Shown: positions 57,090 through 64,000 of the stretch, in pieces
How the letters are laid out: every line of letters begins with the position of its first letter
Numbering within the stretch: the first letter of the stretch is position 1
Assembly: GCF_011302915.1 (NCBI RefSeq)
Contig: NZ_CP049872.1
Span: 124,001-188,000 of the forward strand
Reading direction: 5' to 3'
From: Thermomonas sp. HDW16
Lineage (GTDB): Bacteria; Pseudomonadota; Gammaproteobacteria; Xanthomonadales; Xanthomonadaceae
DNA: 64,000 nucleotides
The notes under the pieces: model-generated
What the model was told of the DNA's origin: nothing
The model's database searches: none
Seen by the model: the letters and a program-made list of their open reading frames with translations, nothing else
Program-made: the position numbers and the translations under genes

Positions 57090-57235
57090 CGGTGCGACTC
57101 CATGTCGTTGAGCGGAATGGGACCACCCTACGTGCTCGATCCGGGGAAGATGCCCGCCAATCTGCCAACGGCAGCGACGGATCGGCGAGTGGTTGTCGGC
57201 GGCACCGCAGCGGCGCGGGTTATTCTTTCAACGGC

Positions 57236-60694
<3,459 letters not shown>

Positions 60695-60696
60695 TC

Positions 60697-60712
60697 ATCC
60701 TCGCGCGAGGAT
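60697..60712. promoter_or_regulatory. Palindromic candidate LysR operator
   Basis: ATCCTCGCGCGAGGAT is a perfect 16-base dyad in the 97-base region between the AKR operon and lysR. It lies 29 bases upstream of the AKR ATG and 52 bases upstream of the lysR ATG. It has the position expected for autoregulation and divergent control by a LysR-type protein, though the T-N11-A core cannot be assigned uniquely. Confidence 0.45.
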
Positions 60713-60764
60713 CCATGATGAAAAAGTGGTAAAACCCGATTGACGCCATGCGCGAGATTCATCA

Positions 60765-61658
60765 ATGGATCGGCAGAACCTTTCGGATCTCGTGGCGTTG
60801 CTGGCGGTCGCCGAGGAGCGCAGCTTCACCAAGGCGGCGGCGAAGCTCGGCACGTCGCAGTCCTCGCTGAGCCATACCGTGCGCCGACTGGAAGCACGGC
60901 TGGGTGTCCGCCTGCTGTCGCGCAGCACCCGCAGTGTGTCGCCGACGGCGGCCGGCGAGGAGCTGATCGCGACCCTGAAACCCGCGTTGCTGGAGATCGA
61001 CGCCAAGATCGGCGCGCTCGGCGATTTGCGCGACAAGCCGGCCGGCATCGTGCGCATCACCACCAGCCGGCATGCCGCGCAGACCGTGCTGATTCCGGCG
61101 CTTTCGGGGCTAATGGCCGAATACCCCGATATCCATGTCGAGCTGGACCTGGACGGCACGCTGGTGGACATCGTCGCCGATCGCTTCGATGCCGGGGTAC
61201 GCCTCGGCGAGCAACTCGCGAACGACATGATCGCGGTCCGCATCGGACCGGACCTGCGCCAGGCTGTCGTCGGTTCCCCGGCCTATTTCAAGCAGCACCC
61301 GATCCCGCAGTCGCCGCATGAGCTGACCGCGCATCGCTGCATCAACCTGCGGCTTCCCACCCATGGCGGCCTGTACGCATGGGAATTTTCGCGCGAAGGA
61401 CGCGAACTGAACGTCCGGGTCGACGGCGCGATGGTGGTCAACGACTCGATCGTCGCCCTCGATGCCGCGATCCAGGGCATCGGCCTGGCCTGCCTGATGG
61501 AGGACGTGGCCGCACCGGCGTTGGCCGATGGCCGCCTGGTCCGGATCCTCGACGCGTGGTGCGAACCGTTCCCCGGCTATCACCTCTATTACCCAAGCCG
61601 GCGGCAACCATCACTCGCGTTCTCGCTGGTCGTGCAGGCGCTCCGGTACCCGGCGTGA
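60765..61658 (+). CDS. LysR-type transcriptional regulator
   Basis: 297 residues. The winged helix-turn-helix at the N-terminus has VAEERSFTKAAAKLGTSQSSLSHTVRRLE (about 15-43). The effector-binding domain is at about 90-295 (RITTSRHAAQTVL, LEDVAAP-like region). It diverges from the two-AKR operon with a palindrome between them and is followed by a third AKR gene, so it is a strong candidate regulator of all three. The inducer is unknown. The ATG at 60765 gives the standard LysR N-terminus. Confidence 0.94.
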   Translation: MDRQNLSDLVALLAVAEERSFTKAAAKLGTSQSSLSHTVRRLEARLGVRLLSRSTRSVSPTAAGEELIATLKPALLEIDAKIGALGDLRDKPAGIVRITTSRHAAQTVLIPALSGLMAEYPDIHVELDLDGTLVDIVADRFDAGVRLGEQLANDMIAVRIGPDLRQAVVGSPAYFKQHPIPQSPHELTAHRCINLRLPTHGGLYAWEFSREGRELNVRVDGAMVVNDSIVALDAAIQGIGLACLMEDVAAPALADGRLVRILDAWCEPFPGYHLYYPSRRQPSLAFSLVVQALRYPA

Positions 61659-61697
61659 TCGACCGGCCGTCGCGTTCGATTCATGCGACAGGTTCAT

Positions 61698-61721
61698 GGG
61701 CGCATCCGCGTTTGCGCCCTT
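61698..61721 (+). terminator. Weak hairpin after lysR
   Basis: GGGCGCA and TGCGCCC form a 7-base stem with an 8-base loop, followed by TT then AA. The T tract is too short for confidence. It may mark the end of the lysR transcript before the TAT-AKR gene. Confidence 0.35.
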
Positions 61722-61787
61722 AATCCGGCGAAATGCTGTTCCTAACATGGCGTCTTCGAGCGGGGCATCTGCCCTCGGAGTGCATGC

Positions 61788-62960
<1,173 letters not shown>

Positions 62961-63025
62961 CGGGATGTCTGCTTCGGGTCGACTTGCGACGGCCGCTTCC
63001 GGCCAACATCGGACATTCGTTGCGA

Positions 63026-64000
63026 CTAATTGATTTCGAGTTTCCCCGACCCTGGCAGATGACTGACCAGCGCCGGTCCAAGTAGCTTGGATGGGGTATA
63101 CGCACCCGGTTCTGGCGAATTGACCAGTAAGTGATCGACGACGTGTAGCGATCCGTCGATAGTCAGGCTGTAACCGTTGGCCGTGCGAATGCGCGCCGTC
63201 CGACGTTCACCTCGTGCGTTGGATACTTCCCCCCAGACAAAGGTCGGAATGGCATCGCGTTGGGCTTCGCTCGGACCCTTCACCGATTTCGCGATGCGTG
63301 CCTGGGCGAGCTTCTGGAGCCACTTCATCGCAAGCAGTGGCCGGATCCAGTTGGCGCGTCGCGCGTGCGCAATCAGGCGAGGCGAGGCGGGGACAAACAC
63401 CTCTATGTTGGGGATCCCGGTGGTATGGAAGGCGGTCGATACGTCGCCCCAGGGAATCGTCATCGCCAGCTTTTCACCATCACCGAAGTCGATGCGGCGA
63501 ACCTCCCATGCAAGGGGAACAGTCAGGATCTTGCCGTCGCGACGAACCTTGCCGCCGGCTGCCATGCCTTCGATAGAGGTCTTGGCGGTGCCTGGCGACA
63601 GACCTGAGCGCGAGTCGAACCCCAAGGACATGTGCGTGGCATCCGGGAGAGACGCCTTGAGCGCCGCTGCCACGCAGTCTGTCGGGATGACGTCAAAACC
63701 CACGCCGGGGCACAGGACAACCCCCACCGCTTTCGCGCGATCGCCCAGGGTCTGCGCCTGCTCGAGCACGGCGATTTCGCCGGTGATATCGAGGTAGTGC
63801 GTACCGGTCGCAAGGCAGGCTTCCATCATCGGCGTTGCCGTCGCGGAAAAAGGCCCGGCGCAATTCAACACCAGCGCGTGGCCCCGGATCTGCGCGACGA
63901 GTGCTGGCGAATCGTCGAGACCGAAGATCCGCGCCTCCAGCTTCAACTCGCTGGCCAACGCTTCAACGGCATCGCGGTTCCGTCCGGCCAGCACTGGCGT
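63026..64000 (-). CDS. Saccharopine dehydrogenase-like/trans-enoyl-reductase-like protein (5' end outside window)
   Basis: 324 residues are visible; the frame runs past 64000, so the N-terminal nucleotide-binding start (GxTGxTG region) is missing. Visible features are VLAGRNRDAVEAL, LVLNCAGPFS, YLDITGE and GVGFDVIPTD. These are characteristic of saccharopine-dehydrogenase-fold NADP oxidoreductases, including those annotated as trans-acting enoyl reductases. The substrate is not known. It is convergent with the TAT-AKR gene (65 bases apart). Confidence 0.85.
   Translation of the reverse strand, partial: TPVLAGRNRDAVEALASELKLEARIFGLDDSPALVAQIRGHALVLNCAGPFSATATPMMEACLATGTHYLDITGEIAVLEQAQTLGDRAKAVGVVLCPGVGFDVIPTDCVAAALKASLPDATHMSLGFDSRSGLSPGTAKTSIEGMAAGGKVRRDGKILTVPLAWEVRRIDFGDGEKLAMTIPWGDVSTAFHTTGIPNIEVFVPASPRLIAHARRANWIRPLLAMKWLQKLAQARIAKSVKGPSEAQRDAIPTFVWGEVSNARGERRTARIRTANGYSLTIDGSLHVVDHLLVNSPEPGAYTPSKLLGPALVSHLPGSGKLEIN

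Overview
The window is about 64 kb of GC-rich chromosomal DNA, densely coded, with short intergenic gaps and many ATGA or TGATG overlaps. Gene content (a ung/ftsEX block, rhlB-trxA-rho, a short-Q-loop cydAB, a sigma factor paired with a Ser/Thr kinase, ntrBC, gltBD) and the protein sequences point to a gammaproteobacterium of the Xanthomonadaceae/Lysobacteraceae type. This is inference from sequence character; no rRNA or tRNA gene is present to confirm it. I see no insertion sequence, prophage, CRISPR array or replication origin, and no gene-free stretch longer than about 250 bases.

Region by region. 1-7.5 kb: housekeeping (uracil-DNA glycosylase, a double-receiver regulator, ftsX, ftsE, RhlB helicase, thioredoxin, Rho). 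7.6-14.1 kb: a TonB-C-like periplasmic protein, a CPA2 K+/H+ antiporter, a 1100-residue membrane-anchored ankyrin protein and YcgL. 14.1-16.6 kb: cytochrome bd-type oxidase cydAB. 16.8-23.0 kb: an S9 peptidase, a FAD-dependent oxidoreductase, a thiolase and an unrecognised protein. 23.1-32.9 kb: a trimeric autotransporter facing an ECF sigma factor/Ser-Thr kinase pair, then a secreted protein, two paralogous lipoproteins and a Cu/Zn superoxide dismutase. 33.0-35.4 kb: ntrB-ntrC. 35.6-46.8 kb: a seven-gene operon (DUF2170, PspA-like, YqiJ-like, flotillin, 1776-residue AAA+ ATPase, helical protein, TelA). 46.9-49.4 kb: three cell-wall enzymes (a frameshifted L,D-transpeptidase, an M23 peptidase, an amidase lipoprotein). 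49.6-55.5 kb: glutamate synthase gltBD. 55.6-64 kb: an alpha/beta hydrolase, a membrane LytTR regulator, three aldo/keto reductases, a LysR regulator and the 3' part of a saccharopine-dehydrogenase-like gene.

How they work together. The most system-like unit is the 35.6-46.8 kb operon. It joins a PspA/IM30 coiled-coil protein, a flotillin with its YqiJ OB-fold partner, a very large AAA+ ATPase and a TelA protein, so membrane stress sensing or repair driven by an ATPase is the natural hypothesis. It diverges from ntrBC, whose start codon lies in an NtrC-like palindrome. The second system is the ECF sigma/kinase pair facing a surface adhesin. The sigma factor carries threonines where canonical ECF factors have acidic residues, which suggests activation by phosphorylation. 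The adhesin head contains three calcium-loop-like insertions and a collagen-like tract. Nitrogen assimilation (ntrBC, gltBD) and envelope/cell-wall maintenance are recurring themes.
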